Positions 15,701 through 17,029 of a DNA stretch of 17,029 nt are shown here, piece by piece. The translations under genes were made by a program, and so were the position numbers. The notes under the pieces were generated by a model. It was given only the letters and a program-made list of their open reading frames with translations. It made no database searches and was not told the DNA's origin. The first letter of the stretch is position 1. Every line of letters starts with the position of its first letter. The DNA is from CBDCKR01 sp964572045. GTDB lineage: Bacteria > Gemmatimonadota > Gemmatimonadetes > Longimicrobiales > Gaopeijiaceae. Where the stretch lies: positions 1-17,029 of the forward strand of contig CAZNEI010000047.1 in assembly GCA_964572045.1 (NCBI GenBank). The letters are read 5' to 3'.

Positions 15701-15702
15701 TA
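15701..15702. repeat. Left TA target-site copy
   Basis: TA directly abuts the left inverted repeat, and the same dinucleotide at 16976-16977 abuts the right one, matching the TA duplication of this superfamily. Confidence 0.7.
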
Positions 15703-15733
15703 GTACTCGGAGACATAAGTAATATGACGTATG
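15703..15733 (+). repeat. Left terminal inverted repeat of the IS630 element
   Basis: It begins GTACTCGG and ends ATGACGTATG. Aligned to the reverse complement of the right end, the first four bases, an AAGT block at positions 15-18 and the last ten bases are identical. It contains the TAA that terminates the frameshifted dehydrogenase reading frame. Confidence 0.85.
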
Positions 15734-15790
15734 AGTAGGCTGGCGTGTATGGGCCTGATGCGGCATCTTGGTTCAACCAGGAGGCCGACA

Positions 15791-16078
15791 ATGCCCAGAT
15801 CCAGCCCGTACGTCATCGTCCTGACCCCCGACGAGCGGAGCGTCCTCGAAGCGAGGGCGCGCCGCTATACGTTACCGTATCGCGACGTGGTGCGCGCCAA
15901 GGTCGTGCTGCTCGCCGCCGAGGGACTCGAAAACAAGGAGATCGGGGTGCGTCTCGACATGCCCCGCCCCGTGGTGAGCAAGTGGCGAAAGCGCTTCTTT
16001 CGAGAACGCCTCGACGGACTCGAGGATCGTTCGCGCAGAGGTCGGCCGCCGGCCTTTTCCCCCTCGGGTCGTCGCTGA
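15791..16078 (+). CDS. IS630 transposase, N-terminal part (helix-turn-helix)
   Basis: These 95 residues start at ATG 15791, six bases after a perfect AGGAGG. The frame is open back to an ATG at 15731 inside the inverted repeat, which has no such site. The residues form a helix-turn-helix that binds the element ends (AEGLENKEIGVRLDM then VSKWRKRFF), followed by the GLEDRSRRGRPPAFSP linker. The frame then terminates at TGA 16076. The rest of the protein continues in the +1 frame from the run CCCCCT at 16059-16064. Removing one C gives AFSPRVVAEVKALAC, the usual continuation in this family, and a fused protein of 383 residues. Confidence 0.85.
   Translation: MPRSSPYVIVLTPDERSVLEARARRYTLPYRDVVRAKVVLLAAEGLENKEIGVRLDMPRPVVSKWRKRFFRERLDGLEDRSRRGRPPAFSPSGRR
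16059..16064 (+). other. CCCCC-T shift site between the transposase frames
   Basis: The upstream frame reads TCC CCC TCG while the downstream frame reads CCT CGG. A +1 slip at CCC-U, or loss of one C, joins them precisely. CCC-U is a known slippery context for proline tRNA. Confidence 0.6.
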
Positions 16079-16079
16079 A

Positions 16080-16943
16080 GTGAAGGCCTTGGCATGCGAA
16101 CTGCCCGCCAGGCTGGGGGTGCCCCTGTCGCGCTTCAGCCGCTCGGAGCTGCGCCGTCATGTGCTGGCGGCGGGCATCGTCGCCGACATCAGCGGGGTCA
16201 CGATCTGGCGGTGGCTCCACGAGGATGCGCTCCGCCCCTGGAGCCGACGGAGCTGGATCTTCCCGCGCGATCCGGACTTCGCGGCCAAGGCGGCCCCCGT
16301 CCTCGACCTCTATCACCGGCGCTGGAGGGGCCGCGCGCTCGCCGCGGACGAGTTCGTCATCAGCGCAGACGAGAAGACGCAGATCCCCATCCACAGCCGG
16401 CGTCATCCGATCGTGCCACCGGCTCCGGGCCGCGGCCTTCGCGTCGAGCATGAATACCGGCGTCACGGTGTCTGCGCCTACATCGCGGCCTGGGACGTGC
16501 ACCGGGCCCGGCTCTTCGGCGAGGTCGTCAGCAAGATCTCCATCGTCGCTTTCGACGCCCTCGTCGCCCGGGTGATGGCCTTGGAACCCTATCGTTCGGC
16601 CCGGCGCGTCTTCTGGGTCGTCGACAACGGCACGATCCATCGCAGCCAGCGCGCCGTCGACCGGCTCCAGGCGCGGTTCCGCAACCTCACCCTCGTGCAC
16701 CTGCCCACGCACGCGAGCTGGCTCAACCAGATCGAAATCTACTTCTCGATTCTCCAACGCAAGGCCCTCACCCCCACTCACTTCACTTCCCAGGACGAAG
16801 TCGCCCAGCGCATCCTCGGCTTCCAGGACCACTATCAGCAGATCGCCTCCCCCTTCGCATGGACCTTCACGCGCCGCGACCTCCACCGCCTCATGGCTCG
16901 CACACCCGCTTCCACGCCCGCTACACTTCCCCACGCCGCATGA
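16080..16943 (+). CDS. IS630 transposase, catalytic DDE part
   Basis: This 287-residue frame carries the catalytic domain that cuts and joins the element at TA sites. A winged-helix-like SGVTIWRWLHEDALRPW segment lies at 38-54. The DDE triad follows: Asp97 in ISADEKTQ, Asp182 in WVVDNGTIH and Glu219 in SWLNQIEIYF, with 36 residues between the last two. The GTG at 16080 is only where the open frame begins. Homology upstream of it (RVVAEV) shows this is the 3' part of a longer gene, to be reached by frameshift from the upstream part. The stop is just before the right inverted repeat. All catalytic residues are intact, so the element could still be active if the shift is tolerated or is a sequence error. 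Confidence 0.87.
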   Translation: MKALACELPARLGVPLSRFSRSELRRHVLAAGIVADISGVTIWRWLHEDALRPWSRRSWIFPRDPDFAAKAAPVLDLYHRRWRGRALAADEFVISADEKTQIPIHSRRHPIVPPAPGRGLRVEHEYRRHGVCAYIAAWDVHRARLFGEVVSKISIVAFDALVARVMALEPYRSARRVFWVVDNGTIHRSQRAVDRLQARFRNLTLVHLPTHASWLNQIEIYFSILQRKALTPTHFTSQDEVAQRILGFQDHYQQIASPFAWTFTRRDLHRLMARTPASTPATLPHAA

Positions 16944-16944
16944 C

Positions 16945-16975
16945 CATACGTCATCGAACTTCCGAACTGGTGTAC
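16945..16975 (-). repeat. Right terminal inverted repeat of the IS630 element
   Basis: It runs CATACGTCAT to GGTGTAC on the plus strand, the counterpart of the left repeat. The transposase stop codon lies 2 bp before it. The inner ten bases and the terminal GTAC match the left end exactly. Confidence 0.85.
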
Positions 16976-16977
16976 TA
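16976..16977. repeat. Right TA target-site copy
   Basis: This is the second copy of the TA duplication flanking the element. Removing the element and one copy would join the dehydrogenase 3' region to the hairpin at 16986. Confidence 0.7.
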
Positions 16978-16985
16978 GTGCTACG

Positions 16986-17013
16986 CGTTTCCTGGGACGT
17001 TGCCCAGGAAACG
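16986..17013. other. 11-bp-stem hairpin, possible terminator
   Basis: CGTTTCCTGGG, a 6-nt loop ACGTTG and CCCAGGAAACG form a perfect 11-bp stem. A smaller GCGCC-TTC-GGCGC hairpin follows at 17016-17028. No T tract is seen before the window ends, so an intrinsic terminator is only possible. Its position 3' of the dehydrogenase, separated by the IS, suggests it was once that gene's downstream hairpin. Confidence 0.45.
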
Positions 17014-17029
17014 GGGCGCCTTCGGCGCA

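Larger units (their letters stand above)
15703..16975 (+). mobile_element. IS630-family insertion sequence, complete, 1273 bp
   Basis: The element is bounded by 31-bp imperfect inverted repeats that begin GTAC at each end, flanked on both sides by TA (15701-15702 and 16976-16977), the target duplicated by the IS630-Tc1/mariner superfamily. It contains one transposase coding region read left to right and split by a +1 shift. It sits 130 bp downstream of the PQQ dehydrogenase's normal stop and 10 bp before a strong hairpin. Left and right terminal repeats are separately listed. Confidence 0.88.

Noticed and set aside
15774..15791. The minus strand near the IS left end encodes ASWLNQ, the same hexapeptide as the transposase DDE region.
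   Set aside because: Codon identity is low (11 of 18 bases) and the surrounding residues do not match, so a coincidence is more likely than an inverted duplication.
15813..16934. Long minus-strand open frame (373 codons) across the IS630 transposase.
   Set aside because: The plus strand carries an unmistakable transposase; the antisense product is rich in D, E, A and G and has no recognisable domain.

Overview
The window is GC-rich bacterial chromosomal DNA, densely packed with genes on both strands. A signal-peptide-bearing protein resembling an outer-membrane beta-barrel, a periplasmic PQQ dehydrogenase with its own haem c domain, and a very large NAD-glutamate dehydrogenase suggest an aerobic, didermal heterotroph. 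Signal peptides ending in LQAQ or TGQE-like sequences are compatible with Gemmatimonadota or a similar phylum, but this is only an impression; no rRNA or marker gene fixes the taxonomy.

Region 1 (1-4626) is a tightly interlocked polysaccharide/glycolipid block: a membrane GT2 synthase (179-1783), a polytopic GT87-like polyprenol-dependent mannosyltransferase on the minus strand (1553-3001), a soluble GT2 of the dolichyl-phosphate sugar synthase type (3000-3746) and an alpha/beta hydrolase on the minus strand (3709-4626). The two convergent pairs overlap tail to tail by 231 and 38 bp, and the divergent pair can start from the two strands of one CATG. Region 2 (4627-9758) is a 245-bp divergent regulatory gap with an 11-bp direct repeat and a hairpin, followed by the intact 1628-residue NAD-glutamate dehydrogenase. 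Region 3 (9774-10466) is a minus-strand beta-barrel-like protein whose apparent start may be a rare AUA codon.

Region 4 (10675-13299) is the most interesting part: three tandem 14-mers lead into an apparent operon of a YbjN-like small protein, a DUF4956 membrane protein (coupled by ATGA) and a secreted CotH-like protein with kinase-type residues. The DUF4956/CotH pair is familiar from VTC polyphosphate-polymerase loci, but no VTC gene is present here and a YbjN-like gene takes the first position. I read this as a candidate membrane-spanning signalling or phosphotransfer module of unknown function.

Region 5 (13461-15573) is a haem c/PQQ dehydrogenase whose last 30 or so codons are thrown out of frame by a run of nine G. 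Region 6 (15701-16977) is a complete IS630-family element with 31-bp inverted repeats and TA flanks. Its transposase is split by a +1 shift in a C5 run. Just beyond it is a strong 11-bp hairpin. No intergenic stretch exceeds 300 bp; the longest are 4627-4871 and 10467-10723. I see no rRNA, tRNA or CRISPR.
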